This document shows, piece by piece, positions 43,736-52,884 of a stretch of 64,000 nucleotides of DNA. This DNA is from Mucilaginibacter hurinus (lineage in GTDB: Bacteria; Bacteroidota; Bacteroidia; Sphingobacteriales; Sphingobacteriaceae). Under the pieces are notes generated by a model. It saw nothing but the letters and a program-made list of their open reading frames with translations. It ran no database searches and had not been told where the DNA came from. Position 1 is the first letter of the stretch. Each line of letters starts with the position of its first letter. The DNA is taken from NCBI RefSeq assembly GCF_003324525.1, contig NZ_QGDC01000001.1, positions 558,001 through 622,000 of the forward strand, given 5' to 3'. Made by a program: the position numbers and the translations under genes.

Positions 43736-44800
43736 ATGAAAATTCTGCGCCTGCTTTTATTCCCTTTTTCAATACTTTATGCAGCGGTAACAAGCATTCG
43801 TAACTGGTTGTATGATGCAGGTATATTTAAAAGCACAGAATTTAATGTTCCGGTTATATCTGTAGGTAACCTTGATGTAGGCGGCGCAGGCAAAAGCCCC
43901 ATGACGGAGTATCTTATCCGTCTGCTAAAAAATGATTATAAAATAGCAACACTAAGCCGTGGCTACGGCCGCAAAACCACCGGCTTTATAAATGTTGGCA
44001 CAAGTGCTACGGCTACCGAAGCAGGAGACGAACCCGCACAGTTTAAACACAAGTTTCCGGAGATAACGGTTGCCGTTTGCGAAGGCAGGGTAGCAGGCAT
44101 CAGCCGTTTATTACCCCAACACGAGTTGATACTATTGGATGACGCGTACCAGCATCGCGCAGTAAAGCCGGGCTTAAGTGTTTTATTGTTTGACTATAAT
44201 CGCTTAAACGAGCCCCGGTGGCTCCTGCCTGCAGGAAATTTGCGTGAGCCATTTATAGGGCGGTGGCGGGCGGATATTATTATAATAAGCAAATGCCCTG
44301 ATGAACTATCGGCCGAAGAAAAAGCCAGGATTATAGCACGCGTGAAGCCGTTTCCATTCCAGCAAGTTTTTTTCACAGCAATTAATTACCGGCCCCTGCA
44401 AAACCTGCAGGGCGACGACGTACAAACCACTATAAATATTAACACAACGGTATACCTTTTAACAGGCATAGCCAATAGTACCCCACTGGTGCAGCACATT
44501 AAAAAATACACGCCCACTATAATCCATCACAAATATCCCGACCATCATCAGTTTAGCTTAAAAAATATCAGTAAACTTGCCGTAGAATTTTCGGCCTGCT
44601 CCGCACAAAAAAAATTGCTTATCACAACAGAAAAGGATGCACAGCGTTTAGGTGAACAGGAACTGATGCAGCAGGTAAAGCAGCTGCCGTTTTTAGTTTT
44701 GCCCATTGGCATAAACTTTCATGATAACGGGCAGCAACAATTTGATGAACTGATAATAAACTATGTTAGAAAACATACAGCGAACAACCGCATACATTAA
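43736..44800 (+). CDS. lpxK: Tetraacyldisaccharide 4'-kinase
   Basis: Phosphorylates the lipid A precursor at the 4' position at the inner-membrane face. The 354-residue product begins with a membrane-contact helix and carries a Walker-type loop at residues 48-55 (VGGAGKSP), followed by LSRGYGRKT and LLDDAYQHRAV. The start is the ATG at 43736, which gives the usual MKILRLLLFPFSILYAAV. The next gene, purine nucleoside phosphorylase, begins 38 bases before this one ends. Confidence 0.94.
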   Translation: MKILRLLLFPFSILYAAVTSIRNWLYDAGIFKSTEFNVPVISVGNLDVGGAGKSPMTEYLIRLLKNDYKIATLSRGYGRKTTGFINVGTSATATEAGDEPAQFKHKFPEITVAVCEGRVAGISRLLPQHELILLDDAYQHRAVKPGLSVLLFDYNRLNEPRWLLPAGNLREPFIGRWRADIIIISKCPDELSAEEKARIIARVKPFPFQQVFFTAINYRPLQNLQGDDVQTTININTTVYLLTGIANSTPLVQHIKKYTPTIIHHKYPDHHQFSLKNISKLAVEFSACSAQKKLLITTEKDAQRLGEQELMQQVKQLPFLVLPIGINFHDNGQQQFDELIINYVRKHTANNRIH

Positions 44801-45581
44801 AAGCCGCATAGGCGACTTTGAGCCTGAAGCAGGCATAATTTTAGGTACAGGGCTTGGCGGACTGGTAAATGAAATTGAGGTGGAAAAACAGCTGATGTAT
44901 TCAAACATTCCGGATTTTCCGGTTTCAACGCTGGAGTTTCATTCGGGCAAGCTGATATTTGGTACCCTGGGAGGTGTTAAAGTAGTGGCAATGCAGGGCC
45001 GGCTACATTATTATGAAGGATACAGCATGCAGCAAATCACCTTTCCGGTGAGGGTGTTAAAAGCACTGGGTATTAAAACACTTTATGTATCAAACGCCAG
45101 CGGGGCGCTTAACCCCGCCTTTAAAAAAGGCGACCTTATGATTATTGAAGATCATATAAACATGCAGCCGCAAAATCCGCTGACCGGGCGTAACAACGAA
45201 GAGCTTGGCCCGCGTTTTCCGGATATGAGCCAGCCTTACCGTATTGACTTAATCAGTAAAGCGTTAAATATCGCTTCGGCAAATAATATCATCTGTCATA
45301 AGGGTGTATATGTTGCAGTTACGGGTCCCAACCTTGAAACCAGGGCCGAATACAGGTATCTGCGTATAATAGGTGGCGACGCGGTTGGCATGAGCACGGT
45401 GCCAGAAGTAATTGTTGCCAGGCACATGGATTTGCCCGTGTTTGCTATCTCGGTGCTTACTGACGAAGGCTGGCCGGAAGATCTTAAGCCCGTGTCGTTA
45501 GATGAGATACTGGAGGTAGCCGCCGCTGCCGAACCAAAAATGACGTTGATACTGAAAGAACTCATAGCCGCTAATAATTAA
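44763..45581 (+). CDS. Purine nucleoside phosphorylase (class I)
   Basis: Phosphorolysis of inosine and guanosine to the base and ribose-1-phosphate in purine salvage. The 272-residue product shows ILGTGLGGLVNEIEV (phosphate-binding), MQGRLHYYEGYSMQQITFPVRVL, NASGALNPAFKKGDLMII and GGDAVGMSTVPEVIVARHM, the trimeric PNP signatures. Its start lies inside lpxK by 38 bases. Its stop overlaps the porin start as TAATG. Translational coupling across three genes is likely, though their roles differ. Confidence 0.93.
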   Translation: MLENIQRTTAYIKSRIGDFEPEAGIILGTGLGGLVNEIEVEKQLMYSNIPDFPVSTLEFHSGKLIFGTLGGVKVVAMQGRLHYYEGYSMQQITFPVRVLKALGIKTLYVSNASGALNPAFKKGDLMIIEDHINMQPQNPLTGRNNEELGPRFPDMSQPYRIDLISKALNIASANNIICHKGVYVAVTGPNLETRAEYRYLRIIGGDAVGMSTVPEVIVARHMDLPVFAISVLTDEGWPEDLKPVSLDEILEVAAAAEPKMTLILKELIAANN

Positions 45582-47692
45582 TGCATCTAAGGCTAAAATA
45601 TATATTCATTCTGCTGATAAGCTTATCGGCACAGGCAGGGTTTGCCCAATTCCCTAACAGAGGTCAAACAAACCAGTATCCCGGGCAGCGGCAACCCAAT
45701 TACATGCGTGACACCAGCAGGCAAGGTGCGCAAAAGCAGCTTACCGATGAGCAAATGCTTGATACCCTGCGCAAGCGCGAAGAAGAAAAAGAAGATTCGG
45801 TGGTGTTTACGTCAAAGTTTATCAGGGTGAGCAGTGAGCGCTTTATGAGTGATAGCACACAAATATTTGCGCTTGACACCGGGCTGGTTAATTTTGAAAA
45901 TTATAGCCCTTTAACACAACCACGCAGCCCACGCATAAGCCTTGGCGGTTATACCGGGATTACACAACGCCCCCTTTTATTTGAGCCTGTCAAAACAATC
46001 GGGTTTGATGTGGGTCAGCATTCGCTTGATCCATACCTGATGACGCCGGAGAAAGTTAACTATTACAAAGCAAGGGTACAGTTTACCAATATATTTTACG
46101 TGGGCGGCGGCAACAAAGAGCAGCTTGTGCGTATAACACATACCCAAAATGTAAAGCCTGAGTGGAACGTAGGCTTTAACCTGAACTTTAATGGATCAAG
46201 AGGGTTTTATGGTACCGACAAAATATCACAGAATGTAAGCGATGTAAATGCCGTTTTTTTTACCTGGTACGAGTCAAAAAGCAAGCGGTACAATTTACTT
46301 GCTAACGCCATATACAATAACCTGAAAGCCCCTGAAACCGGCGGTATATTAAATGACACCGTGTTTAGCGGCAGTTCAGTTATATTCGGTAAAAATTTCG
46401 AAGACGTACGCCTGCCAAACTCCTATCAGCAACAAAAGCAAACGGGGGTTTATTTTAAGCAGTTTTATTACCTGGGCCGCATTGACAGCGTAAGATCCGG
46501 CATTGAAACATCAAGTATATTGCCTACTCAGCGTGTGTCACATACGCTTCATTACACACAAAGTACTTTTAATTTCCGCCAAAACGACCAGGATATATAC
46601 CGGGTTTTCCCCGATCATTATTTTAGCGCGAGGGTATCAAATGATTCGTTGAGGGTAAATCAAATGCATAATGACTTTTCGTACAGTTTTTATTTGCGCG
46701 GCAAGTCAGTAAGTTTTGTAAAAAACGAAGTTAAGCTGGATGTAGGGCTGGCTCATGATTTTTACAACTATACCCAGCACGTTTTAGACACAGGTGTAAA
46801 CGAATTTGGCAGCCAGTTTATCCGTAAAAATAAGGTGCAAAACACCACCTTCCAAAATATTACCATTAAAGGCAGGGCCGGTTACCGTTTTAGCGACCGT
46901 ATTGTACTTGAGGCAGATATACGCCAAATAGTGCAGGGCCGTGACTTTGGTAACTTTTTGTACGATGCCAAACTCATACTGGCCGGCGGCAACAAAGTAG
47001 GCAAAGTAATATTGGGTGCGTATCAGCAAAACAGTTCGCCGCCGTTGGTTACCACCAACTGGATATCAAACCATTATATATTTAAGAACGATTTTAGTAA
47101 CGTTAAAACTACAAATCTTTCTTTTAGCTACATAAATGAACCCTTACAGCTTGATGTTAAGGCCGAATACTTTTTAATAAACGATTACATATACTTTACG
47201 GCACAACCAGGCGGTAAGGACGCGCACCCTGAACAATTAAACAGCCCGATTAACCTGCTGAAAATAAGTGTGGGCAAAAATCTTAAATGGCGCAGATGGC
47301 ATTTTGACAACTATGCCGTTTATCAAAAAACAGATTTTCAGAATACACTGCGTACACCCGAGGTTTATACGTACAGCAGCTTGTACTTCGTGTCAACCTG
47401 GTTTAAGGTGTTGCATAATCACTTAGGGGTAACGGTGCGTTATAACACGCCATATGTTGCTCCTTCCTATGCCACAGGTCTCGGACAGTTTTACAACGGG
47501 CCCGATGTTACCTTTACCTCGTACCCGGTAGTTACCGCCTTTTTGAAAGCCACACTATACCGCACCAATTTGTTTGTGCAGTATGATTATGCCAACCAGG
47601 GGTTATTAAGCCAGGGCTTTTACACGGTGAACAGGTACCCGATGCAGGACAGATTATTGAAATTCGGGGTTTCGTGGACGTTTTATCAGTAG
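45581..47692 (+). CDS. Putative outer-membrane porin (Porin_10-like)
   Basis: A 703-residue outer-membrane beta-barrel protein with a signal peptide ending near AGFAQ, a proline/glutamine-rich linker, and many aromatic amphipathic strands closing with FGVSWTFYQ. It resembles the Bacteroidota putative porin family (Porin_10). The transported solute is unknown. The gene is the last of the lpxK - phosphorylase - porin overlapping run; its ATG shares a base with the preceding stop. Confidence 0.84.
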   Translation: MHLRLKYIFILLISLSAQAGFAQFPNRGQTNQYPGQRQPNYMRDTSRQGAQKQLTDEQMLDTLRKREEEKEDSVVFTSKFIRVSSERFMSDSTQIFALDTGLVNFENYSPLTQPRSPRISLGGYTGITQRPLLFEPVKTIGFDVGQHSLDPYLMTPEKVNYYKARVQFTNIFYVGGGNKEQLVRITHTQNVKPEWNVGFNLNFNGSRGFYGTDKISQNVSDVNAVFFTWYESKSKRYNLLANAIYNNLKAPETGGILNDTVFSGSSVIFGKNFEDVRLPNSYQQQKQTGVYFKQFYYLGRIDSVRSGIETSSILPTQRVSHTLHYTQSTFNFRQNDQDIYRVFPDHYFSARVSNDSLRVNQMHNDFSYSFYLRGKSVSFVKNEVKLDVGLAHDFYNYTQHVLDTGVNEFGSQFIRKNKVQNTTFQNITIKGRAGYRFSDRIVLEADIRQIVQGRDFGNFLYDAKLILAGGNKVGKVILGAYQQNSSPPLVTTNWISNHYIFKNDFSNVKTTNLSFSYINEPLQLDVKAEYFLINDYIYFTAQPGGKDAHPEQLNSPINLLKISVGKNLKWRRWHFDNYAVYQKTDFQNTLRTPEVYTYSSLYFVSTWFKVLHNHLGVTVRYNTPYVAPSYATGLGQFYNGPDVTFTSYPVVTAFLKATLYRTNLFVQYDYANQGLLSQGFYTVNRYPMQDRLLKFGVSWTFYQ

Positions 47693-47781
47693 TTCTGATA
47701 GGATAGTAAGCAATTTTTGTTGTATTCTTTTGTGATTACAACTCCTGTTTAGTATTAAGCCTGTTAAACTGCCTATTGATA

Positions 47782-49512
47782 CTATTCAACATCTTCTTCT
47801 TCATCATCAGCTGGCTTCTTCGCTAATTGGGCGGGCTGGGGCTTTCCTATCACTTTATAGCTACCTTCGCCATTGAGGATACTTGCTACAAGCGCTTTAT
47901 CCTGCATGGTTTTTACGGCCTGGGCAATCTCCTTATCATATTTAAAATGGGTTTCATAGCGACCCTTTTGATGATAATATCTTGCAACAATTTCGTTTTC
48001 GAGCAGCTGCTTTATTTCCTGTTTGTGCTGGCGCAGATCATTTTTTTTGCTATTCAGCAGTTTAGCCCGTAAAATATCATATTCAGCCTGCACCTCGGTA
48101 AACAGCTTATCCTTCGTAGCTTCGGCCTTCAGGTTGTTTAAAAGCTTCTCTGATGCCGTAGTATAGTTGTAATCTTTATCTGCCAGGTATCTAACAAAAT
48201 CTTCATATTCAGCATCCGTTAAGCTAAAACTACGCGCGTCGGCAATTTTTGCATGTGTTTCTTTATAGCGGGTAGCATAGTCAAAAATCAATAGTTTACT
48301 TATCAGCGCACGGGTTATATTGGCAAACTTATCACGGTTAACCAGCACATCAGGATAAACACCACTGCCATCATAAACCGAGCGACCGTTTTTTGTTTTA
48401 TACTCGTGAATTAGCGAATCTGCAACTTTAACTACGCTGCCATCCTTTTTACGGTGCGCGTAATCAAGCTCCTGTACGCAACGGCCTGACGCTGTGTAGT
48501 ATTTTGCCACAGTAACCTTTACCAGGCTATTATATGGCAAGTTAAATGATTGTTGTACCAACCCTTTGCCAAAGCTTCGCTGGCCTATAACAACAGCCCG
48601 GTCAAGGTCCTGTAACGAACCGGCCACAATTTCTGAAGCCGAGGCTGAGCGGCTGTTTACCAACACCACAAGCGGTAGCGCCGGCTCCATTGGCGCACTG
48701 GTGGTGTTATATATAAAATTTTTTTCCTTTATTTTCCCTACCTGAGATACCACTTTGATGTCTTTAGGCACAAACAGGTTAACTATTTTAACAGCTTCCT
48801 GTAAAATGCCGCCGCCATTTGAGCGGAGATCCAGAATAATGCCGCTGGGGTTGCTTTTTTTTACCGCTACGAGTGCATTGGTAACTTCTTCGGCCGAGCG
48901 CTCCAAAAACTTATCGAGTTTAATGTAGCCCATATTGCCGTCAACCATACCGTAATATGATACGTTGGGCTGCTTTATTTCCTCGCGTACAAGGCTTTTT
49001 TCAACAGGCTGCGCACTGCCGCGTTTAATAAGTAATTTTATAGCCCCGCCTTTGGGCCCTTTTAGCAACTGGCTTACCTCGTCACTGTTTTTGGCGGTTA
49101 AATCAATGTCGTTAATCTTTACAATCTGGTCGCCGGCACGGATATCATTTTTTTGGGCCGGAAACCCTTCAAAAACGTCAGAGACAAATACCTTATTCTC
49201 GCGTGAGAATATGCTTGCGCCAATGCCACCGTACTGGGTGCTTATATAATGAAGTTTATAATCTTCTATTTCAGATTCAGGAACAAATTCGGTGTAAGGG
49301 TCAAGGCCGTCGAGCATGGCGTCTACCCCCGTTTTTATCATTTTGGCCGAGTTTATGTCGTCAACATAGTTAATGTTAACTTCCTTATACAGTGATGCAA
49401 ATACATCCAGGTTTTTTGATATCTGAAAAAGATCATCTTTAAAGCCCCATGTGGTTAGGGCTATGGCTACCAGCCCGGTACAAATCAGCTGTACTTTATA
49501 TTTTCTGTTCAC
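47782..49512 (-). CDS. S41-family C-terminal processing peptidase
   Basis: A 576-residue exported protease. An N-terminal membrane anchor (VQLICTGLVAIALTTWG) is followed by a short helical region, a PDZ domain (GGIGASIFSRENKVFVSDVFEGFPAQKNDIRAGDQIVKINDIDL) and the S41 core with Ser in SRSASASEIVAGSL and Lys in SFGKGLVQ, then a long helical C terminus. I choose a GTG start at 49512, preceded by GGGAGGA 11 bases away, an uncommonly clear Shine-Dalgarno site for this organism. The alternative TTG at 49551 lies inside the neighbouring terminator. Confidence 0.9.
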   Translation of the reverse strand: MNRKYKVQLICTGLVAIALTTWGFKDDLFQISKNLDVFASLYKEVNINYVDDINSAKMIKTGVDAMLDGLDPYTEFVPESEIEDYKLHYISTQYGGIGASIFSRENKVFVSDVFEGFPAQKNDIRAGDQIVKINDIDLTAKNSDEVSQLLKGPKGGAIKLLIKRGSAQPVEKSLVREEIKQPNVSYYGMVDGNMGYIKLDKFLERSAEEVTNALVAVKKSNPSGIILDLRSNGGGILQEAVKIVNLFVPKDIKVVSQVGKIKEKNFIYNTTSAPMEPALPLVVLVNSRSASASEIVAGSLQDLDRAVVIGQRSFGKGLVQQSFNLPYNSLVKVTVAKYYTASGRCVQELDYAHRKKDGSVVKVADSLIHEYKTKNGRSVYDGSGVYPDVLVNRDKFANITRALISKLLIFDYATRYKETHAKIADARSFSLTDAEYEDFVRYLADKDYNYTTASEKLLNNLKAEATKDKLFTEVQAEYDILRAKLLNSKKNDLRQHKQEIKQLLENEIVARYYHQKGRYETHFKYDKEIAQAVKTMQDKALVASILNGEGSYKVIGKPQPAQLAKKPADDEEEDVE

Positions 49513-49553
49513 TGGTCCTAATTCCTCCCGTAATAAAATATAAATATACAAAA

Positions 49554-49579
49554 AAGCCCTTCAATTTTATTAAGGGCTT
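49554..49579 (-). terminator. Intrinsic terminator of the CsbD-like gene
   Basis: AAGCCCTT (49554-49561) and AAGGGCTT (49572-49579) pair perfectly. On the minus strand the right-hand end runs into TTTTTT (49550-49555). It separates the CsbD-like gene from the S41 peptidase gene. Confidence 0.85.
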
Positions 49580-49585
49580 GTAAGC

Positions 49586-49801
49586 TTACAGTCGGTTGTT
49601 GTCAATATTCACCAACGCCTTTTTAAGGGTGAATACCACATACTCGCGATCGCGGTTAACCAGTTGCATTACACGCTGTATCAGTTCCTCTTCCTGGCCT
49701 TCGGTGTATTGCAGCTGTGCATCGGTAAGCCGGTTATATTTACGCTGCAGTTTAATTTTTACGCGTTCCCAATCCTTACTGCTTATGCTTATCTCTGCCA
49801 T
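49586..49801 (-). CDS. CsbD-like small protein
   Basis: A 71-residue protein whose layout resembles CsbD general-stress proteins: an initial W-containing helix (DWERVKIKLQRKYNRLTDAQLQYTEGQEEELIQRVMQLVN). It differs from classical CsbD in having a longer C-terminal helix. No mechanism is established for the family. Its own terminator follows, so it is a single-gene unit. Confidence 0.75.
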   Translation of the reverse strand: MAEISISSKDWERVKIKLQRKYNRLTDAQLQYTEGQEEELIQRVMQLVNRDREYVVFTLKKALVNIDNNRL

Positions 49802-49927
49802 AGTGTGTTGCTTTGCGGCAAAAATATAAAAAATACAAATTGCCGCCGAATGTTAAATCAACACAAACACATTAAACTATTGTTATATAGTGCAATCTAA
49901 ACCTATGTTAAACTAAATTAAAACACA

Positions 49928-50494
49928 ATGAAAAAATTACTCTTATGTGTGGCCCTGCTTACTGCAGGTGTATTTAGCGCTAAAGCACAATTTACTGTTG
50001 GCGCTAAAGCCGGATTGGCATTCTCAAAAATCAATGCCGACGATGTTAGCTCATCATCAGTTACCGGGTACCAGGTAGGTGCGTTTGCGCGTGTGGGCAG
50101 CAACTGGTTTGTACAACCGGAATTATATTTGGGCAGCAGCGGCGGTAAAATAGAAGCGGATAATAACACTTTTAACGGTAAAGTTAAATTTACTACGCTT
50201 AACGTGCCTTTATTATTGGGTAAAAGCTTTGGCAACGAAGATTTTAACGTGCATGTAGTGGGGGGCCCTATTTACAGTTTTATACTGGATGACAGTAAAA
50301 GCTTTGGCGGTAATCTGGAATCGGGATTTGATAATTACAAAAGCAGCGCGCTCGGTTACCAGGTAGGCGCGGGTGTTGACGTAGGAAAAATAACCGTAGG
50401 GCTACGCTATGAAGGCGGCCTTACCAAAATAAGCGACAGTTTTGATCAGAAACAAAATCTTTGGTCGCTTAGCGTTGGTTTTAGATTTTTATAG
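49928..50494 (+). CDS. Small outer-membrane beta-barrel protein
   Basis: A 188-residue protein with a signal peptide ending at AKAQ and eight-strand-type barrel features: TVGAKAGLAFSKI, YQVGAFARVGSNWFVQPELYLG, and the last strand LWSLSVGFRFL ending in Phe-Leu. This is the porT/outer-membrane beta-barrel type common in Bacteroidota. The role is unknown; many are structural or adhesin-like. A strong terminator follows. Confidence 0.85.
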   Translation: MKKLLLCVALLTAGVFSAKAQFTVGAKAGLAFSKINADDVSSSSVTGYQVGAFARVGSNWFVQPELYLGSSGGKIEADNNTFNGKVKFTTLNVPLLLGKSFGNEDFNVHVVGGPIYSFILDDSKSFGGNLESGFDNYKSSALGYQVGAGVDVGKITVGLRYEGGLTKISDSFDQKQNLWSLSVGFRFL

Positions 50495-50516
50495 GGAAAT
50501 TGAGGCAGGATATGAT

Positions 50517-50541
50517 AAGCGGGCCATCGCCCGCTTTTTTT
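50517..50541 (+). terminator. Intrinsic terminator of the beta-barrel gene
   Basis: AAGCGGGC (50517-50524) and GCCCGCTT (50529-50536) pair perfectly with loop CATC, followed by a T-run to 50541. Confidence 0.9.
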
Positions 50542-50592
50542 GCGCACGGTCAAAAGCGCAGGTAATGTTGCATGAATTAACCATGCCATGCT

Positions 50593-51771
50593 TTAGTACC
50601 GCCTTAGCGGCTGAATTTTTAAATATGTTAATGACCGCCACAACCACTCAACCGGCCCAAAACGAAACCTGGACATCCACCACCGGGCAAACAAAACCTG
50701 GATTATATAAAAGGATATACCAACGCCAATAGCCTGCCCTACTCCCAGCCTGTTTACCATACCAAATCCAAAATGAAAAAAGAAGATCAACCCAAAGGCC
50801 GACTGAAGCAGGTAAGTGGTTAAGCCCATTTTGCCCACAGGGCTAAAAATGTTTAGTAAAGCTGATACTCGTGCCGACCAATAGAGCAATGTTACGGCTG
50901 AAACATAAACGCCTGCAAGTGCTATCTGGTTAAGTGTCGTAATTAACGAGGCCCAAGCCGCAGGCGGCTTCCTTAAAAAAAACAACACTGCCGCGGCTGT
51001 CAAGCCAATAATCATTGTCCAGGTAAAAAACCGGCGATGCGGCTCCGTGCATATAAAAAGCTTTTTGCGGCCCGCTGCCAAACCCAGTAAAAACAAACCC
51101 AATATTAAAAAGTAAATATCCTGTATATCCCGCCAAAACATCGCTATAAGCGTACGATTGGTTTTTAATACCCCGTTAAGACTGCCTGCAGTTTTAGCGT
51201 TATAGGAATTGATGGCCAACTCAGCCTTTGAAGCATTATATTCTTTCCTTGCCTGCATATCGGCAGCAGTGGTTTGTTTAGGATAAATGGTATCAGGTAA
51301 CTTGCGCAGATAAGGCATAAAAAATATCATCATTACCCCTAAGCCTATCAAAGCGGCATTATTTAATTTGTTAGCAGGCAACAGCAATAAACCCAGCAAT
51401 GCGTATTTATAAAGCACATCGCCGGTATAAAACTGCAGATGCAAACAACCTATCACAAAGAGGATTAATGATCGCCAAATAAAGTACCCGGTAAATCTTC
51501 GCTTTTTCGCCTCGGCACTTTGTAACTGAATGGCAAAGCTTAAGCCAAAAATAAACGAGAAAATCGCGTAAAATTTACCCTCAATCAAATAGTTAACCAA
51601 TTGCAGCAATATGTTATCAAACCGGCTATGCAACGGCAGTTGCATAGCGCCGTATGAAAATGTACAGTGTACTATTATAATACCCAGTAATGCAAAGCCG
51701 CGTAACACGTCAATCACATCTATTCTATCGGTAGTTTTATGGATTTTAGGGTAGGCAGTTACCGTTGCCAT
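50593..51771 (-). CDS. DUF418 (YeiB-like) membrane protein
   Basis: A 392-residue polytopic protein with about nine to ten membrane segments. The N-terminal RIDVIDVLRGFALLGIIIVHC and the C-terminal FSPVGKMGLTTYLLQSAFGLIFFFHFGFG followed by VLFARWWMSRFRFGPVEWLWRSLTY are typical of DUF418 proteins. They are distantly related to acyltransferase-3 and DUF1624 families, and transport or acyl transfer has been suggested. The window encodes one member of each of the two related families. It is followed closely (35 bases upstream) by a GNAT gene on the same strand, so the two may be co-transcribed. Confidence 0.87.
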   Translation of the reverse strand: MATVTAYPKIHKTTDRIDVIDVLRGFALLGIIIVHCTFSYGAMQLPLHSRFDNILLQLVNYLIEGKFYAIFSFIFGLSFAIQLQSAEAKKRRFTGYFIWRSLILFVIGCLHLQFYTGDVLYKYALLGLLLLPANKLNNAALIGLGVMMIFFMPYLRKLPDTIYPKQTTAADMQARKEYNASKAELAINSYNAKTAGSLNGVLKTNRTLIAMFWRDIQDIYFLILGLFLLGLAAGRKKLFICTEPHRRFFTWTMIIGLTAAAVLFFLRKPPAAWASLITTLNQIALAGVYVSAVTLLYWSARVSALLNIFSPVGKMGLTTYLLQSAFGLIFFFHFGFGMVNRLGVGQAIGVGISFYIIQVLFARWWMSRFRFGPVEWLWRSLTYLKIQPLRRY

Positions 51772-51806
51772 ATAGTCAGGTTAAATCAGTGGCTAAATAT
51801 ATCGGT

Positions 51807-52319
51807 TTATTTATAAATAGCGTAGATATGCTCATCCCAAACCTGGTTATTTTTGATAACCGATTGCTTTAAAACACCTTGTTTTTCATAGCCGGCTTTT
51901 TCCAATACCCGCATTGATGGGGAATTTTTACTTAATACACAAGCTTGTATACATATAATGTCAAGCTTATCAAACGCATAACCCGTTATCAGCTTAACCG
52001 CCTCGGGCATTATGCCGCGCCCTCTATACCTGCCGCTCAACCAATAACCCAGCAAGGACGTTTTGCGGTACACATCAACGCGCATCTCTAAACCTATTAC
52101 CCCAGCAACTTCCTCATCAATAATTATAGGGAAATTAATGGCAGGGGCTTCGTTTATTTTACTATTAATAAATGCCACTGCTTTTTCTAGGGTATAAGGC
52201 GATGGGAACCTGTCAAGCAGGAAGTCAGACACATCGGTGTCATTCCCATTCTTTTGCAAAGTTTCGGCATCTGTTATTTTCCATGTACGCAGTGTAAAAC
52301 CGTTTCCGTTAAGTACCAT
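51807..52319 (-). CDS. GNAT-family N-acetyltransferase (RimJ/RimL-like)
   Basis: A 170-residue acetyltransferase with the N-terminal LRTWKITDAETLQKNGNDTDVSDFL and acetyl-CoA loop YWLSGRYRGRGIMPEAVKLITGYAF, then VLSKNSPSMRVLEKAGYEKQGVLKQSVIKNNQVWDEHIYAI, the classical RimJ/RimL ribosomal-protein or amino-acid N-acetyltransferase pattern. Substrate is unknown. It lies upstream of the DUF418 gene by 35 bases on the same strand. Confidence 0.88.
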   Translation of the reverse strand: MVLNGNGFTLRTWKITDAETLQKNGNDTDVSDFLLDRFPSPYTLEKAVAFINSKINEAPAINFPIIIDEEVAGVIGLEMRVDVYRKTSLLGYWLSGRYRGRGIMPEAVKLITGYAFDKLDIICIQACVLSKNSPSMRVLEKAGYEKQGVLKQSVIKNNQVWDEHIYAIYK

Positions 52320-52367
52320 TTGCTAATATTGTAGTTTTAAGTATAACTTTAAGTGTTTAATAAAATT

Positions 52368-52802
52368 ATGAGCAAATACCGGCTGCTTTTTCTGTTTATA
52401 ATTTGCAGTTGCACTACTGATGTTGCTAAACAACATGTTAAAGTTGAACCCAAAGTTGATGGCAGCCTTAAAATAATTGGCCTGGACCCCGCTATTATTC
52501 AAGCAATAGTACGCGACACCATGGCGGATAAATGGCAAAACCTTTTCCCGGTATATAAAATTCCGAAAAGGTTGGACTCCGAAGATTATCAACCTCCGCA
52601 ACCGGGCAATTACACTGTGGCGGGAGATGCAATTCTATTTGCGCCGGATACGCCATTTGTTAAAGGTAACTCCTATTACATACGACTTTATTTATATGAG
52701 GAAGGCACCAGCATGTGGGACATAATCAGCAAAAAAAACAAGCTTGGGCAATATAGGTATAACGATATACTTTTTGAGCCGCAGTACTTGAAAAACAAAT
52801 AA
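52368..52802 (+). CDS. Small lipoprotein of unknown function
   Basis: A 144-residue protein with a short hydrophobic leader and a probable lipobox ending in Cys (LFIICSC, residues 9-15). I recognise no domain; the body contains a proline-rich stretch near the middle and an aromatic, basic C terminus. The ATG at 52368 is preferred over an in-frame TTG 15 bases upstream. The rimP-nusA-infB promoter overlaps its last codons and stop. Confidence 0.65.
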   Translation: MSKYRLLFLFIICSCTTDVAKQHVKVEPKVDGSLKIIGLDPAIIQAIVRDTMADKWQNLFPVYKIPKRLDSEDYQPPQPGNYTVAGDAILFAPDTPFVKGNSYYIRLYLYEEGTSMWDIISKKNKLGQYRYNDILFEPQYLKNK

Positions 52803-52817
52803 ATATGTTTATATTTG
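52788..52817 (+). promoter_or_regulatory. Promoter of rimP-nusA-infB
   Basis: TTG (52788-52790), 19 bases, then TATATTTG (52810-52817) fits the Bacteroidota consensus. The -33 box lies inside the preceding lipoprotein gene. Transcription would begin near 52824. Confidence 0.7.
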
Positions 52818-52829
52818 CATTAATAACGG

Positions 52830-52859
52830 AGAGGGGGCGGTAGCCCCCTCTTTTATTTT
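52830..52859 (+). terminator. Terminator-like hairpin in the rimP-nusA-infB leader
   Basis: AGAGGGGGC (52830-52838) pairs perfectly with GCCCCCTCT (52843-52851) around a GGTA loop and is followed by TTTATTTTA. It ends the lipoprotein transcript, but it also lies about six bases after the predicted start of the rimP transcript, where it could act as an attenuator. Confidence 0.8.
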
Positions 52860-52884
52860 ACCAATCAAAACGGAAAACGGTTAA

